Of a stretch of 64,000 bases of DNA, positions 31,612 to 42,844 are shown in pieces. Positions within the stretch are counted from its first letter, which is position 1. Each line of letters starts with the position of its first letter. The DNA lies in the NCBI GenBank assembly GCA_028023455.1, contig JAQFVV010001030.1, forward strand, positions 62,001-126,000, given 5' to 3'. Both the position numbers and the translations under genes were made by a program. The DNA comes from Epiperipatus broadwayi. Lineage: Eukaryota > Onychophora > Udeonychophora > Euonychophora > Peripatidae. The notes beneath the pieces were generated by a model. The model had not been told where the DNA came from. It saw only the letters and a list, made by a program, of their open reading frames with translations, and did no database searches.

Positions 31612-31624
31612 AAGTGCTTGTTGT

Positions 31625-32510
31625 GATGAAATAAAAATGCATAATGGTGGAGCATTATTGAAGATCAGAATTTGCATTTGATTCTATTACCTTTCTACTG
31701 AATAAAATCAAAAAGAACTTGGTGAGCATTATAACACTTTAAATCAAATTTTTAATTTTGATGAAGTGACACAAAAACCATTCTTTTAATAAAGACTAAA
31801 AAAGTATTTCATCTTTTAAAATACTGCATGATTGCAGACATTTTCTTGGATGGTCTCAGTAGTTAAATCAGTATATGAATTAATTTATAAAAGTGAAAAT
31901 CTTCAAAAATATTGCCTAGATTTTAAGCTAGTCTTTGGGTGTCCAATAATATTTCAATTTGGTAATATTAAAGAAAGGTCATTCTTAGCTAGTGAATGTA
32001 AATTACAATAGGATCCCATATGTTAACTCAAAATCCATAGATAAAATTAAATGCTATATTGTAAGCATATTCATAGATTCAACAATCATTAATTATGTAT
32101 TCATAGTTTGCCCACATTTACATAAATCAGTAGCTGATAAATTACACTTATAAAGTAGATGACCACAACAACCATGGGCTGCCCTGAACTTGCTGATGAA
32201 TGCCAGTTTCACATAGGAAAATCAAACCCAAAATGGTTTCATTGTTGGATTTGGACAATTGAAGATTTAACAAAGCAACTAGTGATTCAGTCTTTTATTT
32301 GGAATCTCTACAGAGTTTCCATGTATATAATTCAAGATATAATTTCACCATCTAAGACTGGTCTCAAATCAAGGTCCTTTATTGACATTCATCCATTGAA
32401 AAATTGTAGCATAATAGCAAAAATTCAATTTACGAATAAATTGTTTTCCCTTCTATGTCTACAAGCAAGTTTTATGTCACTTAATTAATGATTAGTTTTT
32501 CCCCCCTTTA
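31625..32510. other. Unassigned
   Basis: A 109-codon frame at 32159-32488 (MTTTTMGCPELADECQ...) has no recognisable domain. The region is AT-rich and non-repetitive within the window. Confidence 0.3.
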
Positions 32511-32514
32511 TTTC

Positions 32515-32770
32515 ATTCACTTTATTTATATAGAACTGTTATTTTATCTAATTTATGGTATGGAAGTGAAACTTGGGTGCCTTATTAGTGCAATATAAAA
32601 GCATCACAAAAGTTTCATCTAAGGATGCTCTGTAAAATTTGAAAAATACAATGGCAGGATCATATAATCAATCAATATGTACCTCACCTTATATGGTTTT
32701 GATACTATAGGGTTCCGTTATTAGGTCCAGAGATGTAAAACGAATGAAGAATGCAAGTTTTCCTAAAAAT
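32515..32770 (+). mobile_element. LINE ORF2 C-terminal fragment (second lineage)
   Basis: Frames broken by stops and shifts show YGSETWV, then KASQKFHLRMLCKI, then QWQDHIINQ. This is the order seen in the region after the reverse transcriptase domain of many LINEs (YGxETW; FHxRCLRxI; WQDxxxN). A related piece follows at 49735-50095. Not functional. Confidence 0.7.
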
Positions 32771-32774
32771 ATAT

Positions 32775-33905
32775 TTAATAGTGAACTTGAGCATAATTTT
32801 TGTGGGGATGTAGACTTAGCCTATGTTATATGTATTATCTCAAAAACATTTGAAAGAAGTGATAATATATCAATTGTTTCCACCTGGCAGATATGGCAGA
32901 AAATAGAGTGCATCGGAGAGCTCACAATTAGATATATTGTGCTAAAGTATTTCACAAAGAAAAGTTTTCTGCTGAAAAAATTAAAATAACAAAATATCAA
33001 GTAAAAAGTTGGACTAGCATGTTCTATATGTGGACATATTTGTGGTTTAGAGATTCACTTCACTTGCACTTTAGAGTAGTTTTTTTTTATACTTCTTTCC
33101 TCCTTTTTTCTTTTTTGAAGTTAGAATAACCACACTTATTTACAAATTGGTTATTTATAATTTATTATTGTTATTATTTCATCAATATTCATAAATATAA
33201 TCACAAGGAATATTAATTCCAAAATATGGAGATAAACTGGAGTTAATGAAATATATAACCTAAATGCACTCTGAGTGCTGAGCACTCTTATACAAGGCAA
33301 TAGTTATGAAATTTCAAAATAAAAAATGTTACACACATCAAATAAACATGTAGAAATCACAAAATTGTCACTATGGTATATATCTGAAAGGTACTTAAGT
33401 GCACACTATCAGACTTTAGAATTACCATTATTAGTAAACCAAACCTTATTAATTTTATGTTTCCTATCGTGTTCACTGTGAAACCATTTTTATCTCTCTA
33501 ATATTGAAAATATGACTAAATAAAAGTTTATAACCCAAAAATGCTGGTGACATTGAAGAGTCCAATTTAGCTTTATTGTAATAATATATATATGCTATTT
33601 AACTCTTAACATTAATATTTGCTCTGAATTTATCAGAAAGTTTCTTAGGATTAAATTTATCTTTAAACTATTGTTAGTCAAATGGTTTAATATAATAGGT
33701 GATTGAAATGTAGATTATATTCTTGATCGTACAATTTCTTCATACTTGAAGATGTAGAAAGTTTGTAAGAGAAGATAATTTAAGGTTTATTATCCATAAT
33801 GTTATTGTTAAAATGCTTTAATATATTCAAATAAAATATATTTATTGTAACCTACCCCTATTAATTCAGACATATAAATATTATCTTTGTTATCCAATTT
33901 AAATT
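32775..33905. other. No feature recognised
   Basis: AT-rich sequence; the 81-codon frame at 32744-32989 is not recognisable. Confidence 0.4.
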
Positions 33906-34716
33906 TGCAAGAATTATGATTCATGCGCAAGAAAGCATTGAATGCTGCATATTTATATCCTGCATATATACAAAATTTAGGATTGATACATCCTGTAACA
34001 TTAATAGGCTTAATTCATATTGTGTAGTCCAATGTGTTGTTGGTACGGTTTCTTTTATCACATCTAAATACTTAATATTGCCATTAACTTCATGTTCAAT
34101 AGACCAATTTAAGTTGGGGTCATCATTCAATTCATCAAAAACATCTGAAATCACTTCCAATGGAGTACAAATGGAAACACCATCTACATATCTAATATTA
34201 AAATATTATAATCATTTAATATAGGTTGCACAATATTTCCTCAGTATGATTAAGTGTCAGATTACAAACCAAAGGACTAACCGAAACTCCCATCAGCCAT
34301 AATTGTTTCATTTTACAGAATTGATCATTGAAAGAAGCAATATCTTGTCTAGTCCAATTGAGAAAATCCATAATAAATATTGTTCTTCAAAATTCTTTTT
34401 AATAAGAAAATCCTGAATAACCTTCAGAGAAAAAGTATAATCAACTGAATTATATAACGTATTAATATGAAAAGAAACCATTCCAGAAATATCACTGACT
34501 TGAGCAGAATTCAAAATAATAACGCTTTCATCAAAATGACTTAATTGCAAATTTACCAAAATCCAATTATCCCTGCAACCTTCTAGAAATAAGTTTTGTA
34601 ACTTTTTGTAATTAAAACAGGCAAAACTCACTATATGTATTGCCACACACAGCAAGCTAGAGTAATCAATGGATGCCAGAAGGCTTGTGCATAAAATCCC
34701 CATCTAGTGCCTACTC

Positions 34717-34775
34717 ATCCAATATCCCCAGACTAGTTTCTGGCTTGTGGCCTTCATCAGTGAGGAGCCTTGGAT
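34717..34775 (-). ncRNA. Hammerhead ribozyme, HHR-A, complete
   Basis: Minus strand: ATCCAA-GGC-TCCTCA, CTGATGA, stem II GGC-CACAA-GCC, GAAA, ACTAGT, cleavage C at 34731, TGGGGA-TA-TTGGAT. The core is fully canonical, stem I is 6+6 bp around the GGC/TA internal loop, and stem III is a self-complementary hexamer without a loop. Confidence 0.88.
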
Positions 34776-34811
34776 CTGAGAGCACTGCACTTAGATCTTA
34801 GGATCTAATGC

Positions 34812-34855
34812 AACAAGCCAGAAACTAGTCTGGGGATATTGGATGAGTAGGTACT
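34812..34855 (+). ncRNA. Partial hammerhead, 3' half
   Basis: AAGCCAGAAACTAGTCTGG and the 3' stem I strand remain. The CTGATGA half was not copied. Confidence 0.65.
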
Positions 34856-35084
34856 AGATGGGGATTTTATGCACAAGCCTTCTGGCATCCATTGATTATT
34901 CTAGCTTGTTCTGTGTGGCAATACGTAGAGTGAGTTTTGCCTGTTTTAACAACAGTTATACATAAGCATAAGAAGTGGTGGTTACGTGAGGTTTATTAAC
35001 TTTTTGTAATCATTTTTTCCTTCTTGCATTTTCCTGAGGGAAGATTTTTCTAGATTTTTGATAATATTTATGTAAACAATGTAA

Positions 35085-35890
35085 TGACAGTAAAAAAAAG
35101 TATTTAAAAGTGTTAGCAATTAAAGATTTCTATTGATGTTTAAATTATGGACCAAGTAGAATTGTTGGATAAGTTATGAAAAACAAAACAGAAACATGCC
35201 AATTAGTCTTAACATTTTATAAGTATTGACTGAACTGTTTTTTTAACTTTAATTTCACTATATATAACTGAATAACTATATTTATTATTATTTTCAAATG
35301 TATATGTGCATTAGAGATTAAATAAATGCTATTGATAAAGTATTACAAATGTGATAACATAATCCAGTCAGGAAAATCTGAAAGAGTTTTCAATTTATCT
35401 GGATTCAAATGACACCTCAATTTATAGAATATAATAAATCATTACAGATGTGCCAAGAAAATAATAAAATATTAAGAAACCAAAAAAGAAATGTCACTTG
35501 ACCATGGCTTACAAAATACTTCAAGAACAAATCATTTATTTTATTACAACTTTGTCATTTGGGGGAAAAAGATAACAGTACTGAATGGAAATTTTAAAAG
35601 CTCTATATCATGTATGCACTGATTACTGAAGCTTACACTAGATGGCAGAACTGCAGTAGAAAAAAATAGCATCACATCAGCTTGTTCTTGAAAAATAGTC
35701 AGAAAGTAAAAGTGAAATTTTACAAAATGCTTCTCTGTATAAAAAACAAAAACAAAATAGTAATATTATAAAAAGGAGAGTAAAAGGAATTGCCTCTGAC
35801 AATAAAGTGTTAAGAAAAGAAGCAAAACATGATATTGTGAATGACAAATTAAAAATAACCTACAATAAAATTTAACAACATTATTCTGCA
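35085..35890. other. Mostly featureless
   Basis: One diverged unit of the 16.0-kb repeat is seen near 35605-35665 (ACTGATTACTGAAGCTTACACTAGATGGC). The rest is AT-rich and non-coding. Confidence 0.4.
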
Positions 35891-35894
35891 ATTT

Positions 35895-36335
35895 AGTATA
35901 AGTTAATGTATGCGTCAATCAATCAATAGTATTCTGTCACATGCACAGGTCCAGAGAGTAGTCACATCGCCAATTCATCCATATTTCCACTCTGATTACC
36001 CAGCTCTCCAATTCCATGTAACTTTTCCCACCTCTTATATCATCCAACAATGTCAATCACTTTTGTCTTTTCTTCTTTCTACTCACCATTCCCTTCAAAC
36101 AGTTTTCATTAAACAATCCTTCTTAATATATGTCCAATCCAGTTTCTCGTTCTATTTCTAATTTCCTTGATCAATCTTTTTTTTTTTCATTTACTCTTTT
36201 CAAAACTTTTTCATTTTCTATTTTACTTATCCAACTGATTTCTTCCATTCTTCTCCACACCACATCTCGAAGGCTTCTGTTCCAATTTTATTACTCATTG
36301 TCCACATTTCACAATTAAGTAATAGTACATCCATC
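35895..36335 (-). mobile_element. LINE ORF2 C-terminal fragment (third lineage)
   Basis: Minus strand: AFEMWCWRRMEKISWISKIE, then NEKVLKRVNEKK, RNWIGHILRR and LLDDIRGGKSYMELE in neighbouring frames. This is the post-reverse-transcriptase region of a very common invertebrate LINE type (AFEMWCxRRM...WxxxxxNEEVL...WIGHILR). Frameshifts and stops show it is dead, and it is 5'-truncated. Confidence 0.85.
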
Positions 36336-36339
36336 ATTT

Positions 36340-36505
36340 AATTAATCTTTTCCTAAATTTTTTCTTCAAAAGTAAAAAAAAAAAAAGCTGTTTTTCTCTT
36401 AACAAATGCTGCCTTTGCTCTTTTGTACATTTGCATATGTAATTAAGGGAAGAAAACCACCCTTCCCCAACTATGAATAAGTAGAACTCTGTGTTTAGCA
36501 AAGAT
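36340..36505. other. Short spacer with A-rich tract
   Basis: Poly-A tract at 36374-36387; no other feature. Confidence 0.4.
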
Positions 36506-36522
36506 CTAGAATGGAATGAACC

Positions 36523-36631
36523 TGTCAAACATTGTTAGCTGAGAGGTCATCGCAGATGTCTTGCAAGCAAGTAGTTGGTTGCAGACGGTCGTGGGTTCAC
36601 CTCCCGGCCGATGCTATGACATGAAAAAAAA
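36523..36631 (+). mobile_element. tRNA-derived SINE, copy 5
   Basis: Leader TGTCAAACATTG, A box (TTAGCTGAGAGGTCATCGC), hairpin loop CTTGCAA (TGC), long variable segment, B box GGTTCACCTCCC, trailer CGATGCTATGACATG and a poly-A tail. A 15-bp duplication with one mismatch, AGAATGGAATGAACC / AGAATGGAATGGACC, lies at 36508-36522 and 36632-36646. Confidence 0.88.
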
Positions 36632-36649
36632 AGAATGGAATGGACCCAT

Positions 36650-37605
36650 CTACTCTTTAAGCTTTATATTATTAGTATCATAATTATTAATGCCATGTTT
36701 TCATCTGGCTAGTACATTTAATTTCTTCTGAATTTCCACCAATAGTAGCAAGGGTAAGCTTATCAAAAGATTAAAGAATAAGTGAGTTCACTCTATTCTT
36801 GATCCTTGCTAATCATACAAAGTGCTATTAATTCATAGTCTGAGGAGCATTTGTTTGCTTTCTTTAATTGTATATATATATATATGTTCTTTTTAAAAAA
36901 ATTATAAAATCTCTATTTATCTTGGGTTTCTATTTTTTTTTTTTTTTTTAAAAAAAAACATTTATAAACCTAACCTTTCACATTTTTTTCCACAGATTTC
37001 GAAAGCAAATGAGAGAGCACTTATAGAATTCTGTTGTATGCTTCAATGCAAGTTTTTCAAATTAAATAGAGTGTTTCTCATTAACTTCAAATCTGTAGCA
37101 TTGTAAATTATCATCTACTGTAAAAATTTAGACCAGTTTTCTCTTTTTATATATGTATCTCAGGTATGAATCTTTTTTATCAGGCAATATATGTATGCTG
37201 AAAGAGAGCTGGTCTTAATTTTTATATAATGATTATACATTTGAAACAAATGAGAAGTATGGATTAAATCTGGTAATCTAAGTGTTTATATGGATATCTC
37301 AAGGAAATATTTAATTATATATATATATTGACTGCACAATGAAAGGAAATATTTTTATTTTTATTTGTAGCCTTAAAAAAAACCAAGAATAGTAAATTCC
37401 TAATAGCTACTTCCTAGATTTTTGTTATTGCAGCTGTTATTATTATGTGATTATTCATATGGTAAATGAACACTATATCAACAGCATAGTGAATTCACTG
37501 AGCTTTATACCTTTGAGTTTAAAATCAATAAACATTGTAGTTTTTCTTTTCAGTTGATTAAATGACGAATCAGTTGAGTTTTCTTGAAAATAGAATGTAT
37601 GTATG
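36650..37605. other. No feature recognised
   Basis: AT-rich, with a poly-T/poly-A hairpin-like tract at 36931-36959 and TA runs at 36870-36884 and 37315-37328. Confidence 0.45.
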
Positions 37606-37625
37606 TGTGACTGAGTTTATGTTTT

Positions 37626-37728
37626 TTTTTCGTATGTATGTCAAATGCATTGACCAGGAAGCGAACCCAGGCCAGCTGCTTGGAAGGCAGCTATGCTAGC
37701 CAACTAGGCCACCAATGCTTGACTATGG
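37626..37728 (-). mobile_element. tRNA-derived SINE, copy 6, Gly-like subfamily
   Basis: Minus strand: AGCATTGGTGGCCTAGTTGG, hairpin loop CTTCCAA (triplet TCC), B box GGTTCGCTTCC and TGGTCAATGCA, so the ends GCATTGG and TCAATGC can form an acceptor-like stem as in tRNA-Gly. Trailer TTTGACATACATACG and an A tail follow. Exact 15-bp duplication CTGAGTTTATGTTTT at 37611-37625 and 37729-37743. Confidence 0.87.
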
Positions 37729-37979
37729 CTGAGTTTATGTTTTGGTCATTTACAATCATAATTGACAAAACTATATTCAAGTTTTTAGACCCAGGAGACT
37801 GTACGATTATCAACAGAGGCTGACATTCAGTTGTGGCCTTTTATTTCATTTCCTACAAGATCATTTTCAAGTAAAGGAAAATTACTTGAAATGGAAGAAA
37901 ATCTGTCTAATGTTGGACTTTGAAGTTAAAAGAGGAAGAAAAAATTAATTAGAAAAGTGAACATGCACTTTACTGCAAA

Positions 37980-38330
37980 TATGCAAAATATTGGAAGCAC
38001 AAGTGAGATAAAAAAACATGGAGATACATATATGGGGAATCACAAGAAGAGATCAAAAATAAAATACATGGGTGAAAGATCAAACTAGTATTATTGACAT
38101 TATTGATCAAAAAGACTAAAATGGATATAGGCTTGACATATTTCTAGAGAAATGATAATAGATGGATAGTTCTAGTCTTTAACTGGATTTCCAGCTGATT
38201 GTAAAAGATTTAGAAAGAGACTTTGTGTCAGATGGATGGAATAAACAAGTTTGATGGTGTGTAGAAAAAAGAGATTATATGTTGGAACAAATGGGTTAAA
38301 CCTGGACTTTCAGTCTAAAGTAAACTGATA
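37980..38330 (+). mobile_element. RTE-like LINE C-terminal fragment
   Basis: Decayed frames read GNHKKRSKIKYM, HISREM, then DCKRFRKRLCVRWME, the same order as the tail of the copy at 53835-55155 (RRDxK; GHIVRRDD; DCKRSRKRPHVxWMDE). The copy is short and broken. Confidence 0.7.
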
Positions 38331-38339
38331 ATAATGATA

Positions 38340-39390
38340 CATACATATTAAAAGAAAGATAAAATAATTAAGAATAAGCCTTTTTTCTACAAGAATTTAG
38401 CCTAACTTGATTTTTGCTTTGAAGCAATTCAAATTTTAATTATTTAACTGCATAATACTATATATTTAACCCTTTCTCAAAATATTTTTATTGAATTTAT
38501 AAAAGAAGGTGGGTTCCATCTTTTTCTCGTATTTCTGGCTTGTGTTTTTGAATTGAGAGTTCCACATGCAGTCACTATTACATCTGATTGGCTGTCACAT
38601 AAGCATTTTTAAAAGTGCATCTGTCATAGGTTTTAGCCTTTCACATTATTGAATTTATGTAAACTTAATCTTTTCTTGAATATATATAAAGAGTAATGTA
38701 CTTTTATTTTTCAAAACTAATTTAGAATGAAAGTCTGTGAAATTTTAGTGTTTTATATATATATGAGCTTGAAGCGCCAAACAGTGTTTGTATATGTTTT
38801 ATTGGAATTAATTGAACTCCCATGTAATCATGGGTATTTTGCCGAGAAGATCCTTTTTTTTTAATTTGAATACTGTTCGAACCACACCTCTTTGACACAG
38901 TTTTGATCCAAGTATTATTAAAATAATGTGTGAGGAATCAGGCAACAGGAAGTGCAGGATTAAAGAGCTATGGTTTGCTGCGCAAAATGAATACGTAATG
39001 AATCAAAGATTGAACAGTATTCAAATTAGCAAAAAAATGGGTCTTCTCAACAGATTAACCAAAATATATACAACTCTGTTTTGGCGCATTATATTAGTAT
39101 TAATAATGACATAGTATTAAGATAATTTTATATACAGAATTAAAGTAAATATTATATGCAATCTGTGTGCTATTATTAACAGTTGAATGTATTTGAAAAA
39201 TTTAAATAAAGTTTCGAATTTTTTAAATGACAATTAACATTAAATTATGGAAATAGTAAACAAACAGTAAGTACTATAAAATTTATATCTTTTGCTCAAA
39301 GTTAGCTATCCTCTATATAAAAGCGAACAACGATTAGTAAAACATGAACAATATTGATATCCTATGACTTTCTCAGGTTCTTACATTTCC
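38340..39390. other. No gene recognised
   Basis: ATCTGATTGGCTGTCA at 38581-38596 reappears inverted at 51730-51745 within otherwise similar flanks, so an undefined dispersed repeat may cover 38550-38640. The rest is AT-rich. Confidence 0.35.
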
Positions 39391-39394
39391 AAGT

Positions 39395-40720
39395 GCAATG
39401 TGATACCCTATGGCTTCTCATTTAATGAAGTCAGGAATCTTTCAGCCATTATGCCCAGAAAAACCTGTTAGCCACCTTACTTCCTTTTTCCATTCCCCAC
39501 CCTAAGTTTTTTTCCCATGTTGTTCTCTCCCGCTCTATCCCATTTCCGCAACATTATCTTTGTCCACTCAATGATCTTTATATCCAGATCCCCCTTATTT
39601 TTTCCAAACCCAGCATAAAAACCAGGAACCCACTTTTCGTATAATCACTTTGTTTATATTTATTCGGTACCCTTTCTGCTTGTTGGCATGTACATTCAAT
39701 TAACAGATGCCTAATATTTTCTATACCTTCCTTACCTAATTTGCAGACTAAATCACCCACATTCCTCCATTCATGTGTACATTCCCTTGTTGCTAACAAT
39801 TCTGTTTGAGGCTTAAACAGTAAACTACTTTCTTGCTATTATTGTAAATTAACTCATACCCATTATTCTTTTTACTTCTATATATATTTACTTTTTTTAT
39901 TCTCCATACTAGTATTCTATCTCTCCAACTCCCTATTTTTTATTAATGCACCTATTCTTCTAACCCATTCTTTGCCACTATAATACTCAACAATTCTCCT
40001 AATACAATCATCCCATCTTTTGTACAAGTATACTGACATAAATTCTTTATCCAAATCTTCTACATAACGTATTACCTTTCGCACCCATCTTGTTGCCTGT
40101 CCTTTACTTATAACCCAATTAAATACTATTTGGGCTTTTCTCTTATTATTCATAAATTGCAATCTACTGAACATTTTCATTTTGCTTTTTGCATCTGTCA
40201 TATCCTATTTCTCCTTGAATTTCCTCTTTGTCATCTACACCTCTGCATCTAATGCATGTCTTCCTACTTCTCTTTGTACTTTTTCTAAATAATCTGACAC
40301 CCCTTTACTAACACATTACCATAAGATAACCCTGCTACTGCAGTCCCTTCCATACAATTCTAGCTATATCATATTTATTATAAGAAAACACTGTCAATTT
40401 CTTTATCAGTTCCTTTTTTATCTTTGCTTCACTTATTAATTTTTTCTCCCATTTATCCAAGCAATTACTCTGACTAATTAAGATGATTCCAAATAGTTAT
40501 ACCTATTCACCATATTTAACTTTATATCCCCCAATAAAAATTATTTCTCCTCTCTTTTCCCAGCATTTTTTGATTTTTCTTCACTAAATTTAATCCCCAT
40601 CTTTTTATCCACCCTCGTGCACATCTTCAGCATAACTTCCATATCTTCCGTATTATCTGTGCACATGAAGATATCATCAGAAAATCTCTTTATTCTATTC
40701 TAGTGACATCTACAGTAAGG
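39395..40720 (-). mobile_element. LINE lineage L, 5'-truncated copy with RT remnant
   Basis: Minus strand from 40720: RFSDDIFMCTDNTEDMEVML, a decayed reverse transcriptase motif C (xADD type, here SDD), followed by a GIKFSEEKSK-like block. Next are frames at 40201-39917 (KMKMFSRLQFMNN..., RWDDCIRRIVEYY) and 39799-39578 with IRHLLIECTCQQAERV, the HLLxEC tail. The 3' end has the family tail shared with 7189 and 31319. It is truncated just upstream of motif C and broken by several stops. Confidence 0.78.
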
Positions 40721-40724
40721 TTGA

Positions 40725-40866
40725 GCCATCAATGAATATCAGATGATATAATCTGAGAGTGTGGAGATATTACAGCACTATACCAGCTTGTGTTCATTAA
40801 TAACTCACACTTATAGTTTTGGTCTTAAATAGGATGGAAAATGACTTGTTCTTGGAAACAAAAATT
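40725..40866. repeat. Single unit of the 16.0-kb repeat
   Basis: GTGACATCTACAGTAAGG, GAGTGTGGAGATATTACAGCACTATACCAG and GTTCATTAATAACTCACA resemble the units at 15980-16490. It abuts the LINE's truncated end. Confidence 0.45.
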
Positions 40867-40867
40867 T

Positions 40868-40972
40868 GTCAAGCGTTGGTGGTCGAGAGGTCAGCACAGC
40901 GGCCTTACAAGCAGTTGTCCCGGGTTAGCGGGTTCGCTTCCTAGCCGATGCTATGACACATGAAAAAAAAAA
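40868..40972 (+). mobile_element. tRNA-derived SINE, copy 7
   Basis: GTCAAGCGTTGG leader and head, A box (TGGTCGAGAGGTCAGC), hairpin loop CTTACAA (TAC), B box GGTTCGCTTCC, CCGATGCTATGACACATG and a poly-A tail. GCGTTGG and CCGATGC can pair over seven positions (with G-U pairs), as in an acceptor stem. No target-site duplication could be set. Confidence 0.87.
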
Positions 40973-40974
40973 GT

Positions 40975-41270
40975 TACAATCAAATTAAATAGAAAATGAC
41001 AAAACTACAGAATTGCGACCAAAATAGCGATTTAAAAAATTGTATAAATTAAAATACAATTTTATCATTTAGTTTGTCAAGTTTTGTAAACATCTGTATA
41101 TTTAAAAAAACGTTCGAATATACCTGATGTCTTTCTACTAATTGGATTTCCCAATAACAGAAATCAATTCTAAAAACAGATGCGCAGAAAATTTAATTAT
41201 TAAATTTTCATCATCATAATGATTTGAATTATCATATTTTATATATATAAATAAATCTTAAAACTTCTAT
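40975..41270. other. No feature recognised
   Basis: Short AT-rich spacer between two SINEs of opposite orientation. Confidence 0.4.
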
Positions 41271-41291
41271 TAAAAACAGGTAATTGTTTTT

Positions 41292-41400
41292 TTTCATAAG
41301 TCATAGCATCGGCCGAGAGGCGAAACCACAACAACCGTCTGCAATCAACAATTTGCTGGCAAGGCGGCTGCGCTGACCTCTCGGCTAACAACGCTTGACA
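41292..41400 (-). mobile_element. tRNA-derived SINE, copy 8, with 18-bp duplication
   Basis: Minus strand: TGTCAAGCGTTGTTAGCCGA head, TGC-subfamily architecture with loop CTTGCCA, long variable segment, trailer CGATGCTATGACTTATG and a poly-A tail. Exact 18-bp duplication AAACAGGTAATTGTTTTT at 41274-41291 and 41401-41418. Confidence 0.9.
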
Positions 41401-41419
41401 AAACAGGTAATTGTTTTTA

Positions 41420-42460
41420 AACCGCCACAGCATATACAACCACAATTAAAATAATAAATATTAATAGCTGAATTATATTAGTTAAAATCATTAAGGAAAA
41501 TTACTTAACTGGAAAGAAAATTTTTGTCAGTTAAGTTACTCATTAAAAGGGTCGATAATTTTTATTAAGAATACATTCCTAATGCGGTACTTTGCAAAAA
41601 TGCATAGTATTACGGGGAAGAGGGGGGAGGTCGTGAGGCTAAAATCAAATAGATGTTATTACTGATTAAATCTATACACAGCTATTTTCTCTCTCTAATG
41701 AATCAAGAAACGTTTCACTTCACTAGACATTAACAGCCTCGGATTTTAACAATCATGCATGTATAAAAATTAAGAATTCATTAAAAAGCAGTTGAATATT
41801 CCCTTTTTAATGATAATCTGATGAGAAACAGAAAATTCATTAAGTAGTTTCATTTATCTTTCTTTTTTCCTTGATTATTAAATATGATATTAAAAAAGTT
41901 GGAAAAAATAGAAGCTATTTCCCATGGCTATATTAAAAATAAAAGCGTTCTACTAATTTCACATTAAAAATTCATAATAATGTATGCATTCAAATAGATA
42001 TGATGGGGATAGACATGCGCATGCGCTCACGTGCACATGCGTATATATATTTTGGAAAAAACGCAAGCTAGCGTAATGCCTTTATCATCTTTGTATGCAA
42101 AATAATTTGGTGTGTGTGTGATATATATCTATGTTATTTTAGACATTTTACGATGAAATATTAATATTATCTTAAAACTCAGTTATAAATCTGTACTTTC
42201 ATCTTTTGAATGTAAGCATTTTATTCACAATAATATTAATCTTTCAGCAAATCTCTTTAGCTCTCCTCAGTATTAACTCTAAAAAAAAAAAGAAATATTG
42301 AAAATAAAGATAATAATGAATGTATACAAATAAATTCTTTTAACTCTTAACATATTTAAATATATATTCATTAAATTAAATGGATTTGTATTTTGGTTAA
42401 AAGAAATGGTTTTGAATTTATTTTATACAATTATTATTTACGGTATTATCTTAATTTTCA
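41420..42460. other. No gene recognised
   Basis: An alternating purine/pyrimidine patch with GCGCATGCGC and TGCACATGCG lies at 42015-42047, resembling the palindromic core of the 13.1-kb minisatellite. Otherwise AT-rich. Confidence 0.4.
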
Positions 42461-42464
42461 AGTT

Positions 42465-42800
42465 TTCTTCGTAATTTATTTTTGTAGCTAATTCTGAATA
42501 TAGCTGGGGATTTTGCCAAAACATTACTGCTTTAGTAAATAAAAAAATTTCTACTTAAAAATAAAAGGGAATATGGTTTTTTGTAAATAAAACTGTGCAT
42601 GGCTAATGAGACTTAGTCAGATATTATAAAGTTTTCTTTCTAATTTATTTTTGTAGCTAAATCTGAGGATGGCTGGGGATTTACTCGAAACATTACTATT
42701 ATAGTAAATAAAACATTTCCCAGTCAAAAATAAAAGGGAATATAGTTTTTATAATGAAAGTTGCTGATGACTAATAAGACTTAGACAAACATTAATTGTT
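42465..42800. repeat. Tandem pair with hammerhead-like remnants
   Basis: Two diverged units of about 170 bp (AATTTATTTTTGTAGCTAA, TGGCTGGGGATTT, ATAAAAGGGAATAT) follow each other. The second contains CTGAGGA (42663-42669) and CGAAAC (42686-42691), the first a decayed equivalent (CTGAATA...CAAAAC). The spacing fits a hammerhead core, but stem III and the cleavage site are not clear. Tandem terminal repeats with such motifs are typical of Penelope-like elements. Confidence 0.5.
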
Positions 42801-42844
42801 GTTATGAATAAAGTTCTTCCATTCGACAATAAAAGAAAATTCAT

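Larger units (their letters stand above)
34613..34996. mobile_element. HHR-A foldback inserted into Penelope relic, 14-bp duplication
   Basis: A minus-sense copy (34613-34812) with a complete ribozyme joins a plus-sense partial copy (34813-34996) starting inside the ribozyme's stem II. The outer parts AAAACAGGCAAAACTCAC and GTGAGTTTTGCCTGTTTT are inverted. An exact 14-bp direct repeat, TAACTTTTTGTAAT, flanks it (34599-34612 and 34997-35010). Removing the element and one repeat copy restores a continuous Penelope frame across the site, which proves an insertion. Confidence 0.88.
33915..35080 (-). pseudogene. Penelope-like element reverse transcriptase relic
   Basis: Reading the minus strand from about 35080 leftwards (with an interruption at 34613-34996), frames give MVSFHINTLYNSV, matching the motif A region of Penelope-like reverse transcriptases (SFDVxSLFTNVP). 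Next comes GVSVSPLVCN for the GxxMGSPLSPxxAN motif, and then YVDG where catalytic YVDD is expected (34190-34179). The end is IEHEVNGNIKYLDVIK, for the FTxExExNxxxPFLDVLI block. The second Asp of the active site is lost and several stops occur, so the copy is dead. Endonuclease and N terminus are not seen. Penelope-like elements are the retroelements in which hammerheads were already known, but here the hammerhead foldback lies inside the relic as a later insertion. Confidence 0.8.

Noticed and set aside
34308-34703. 131-codon minus-strand frame as a host gene
   Set aside because: Its first residues fall in the HHR-A repeat and the rest is the Penelope reverse transcriptase relic, so it is a chance fusion of two elements.
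33915-35080. Penelope-like relic as an active element or as the source of HHR-A
   Set aside because: The active site reads YVDG, stops are frequent, and the hammerhead unit inside it is a later insertion with its own duplication.
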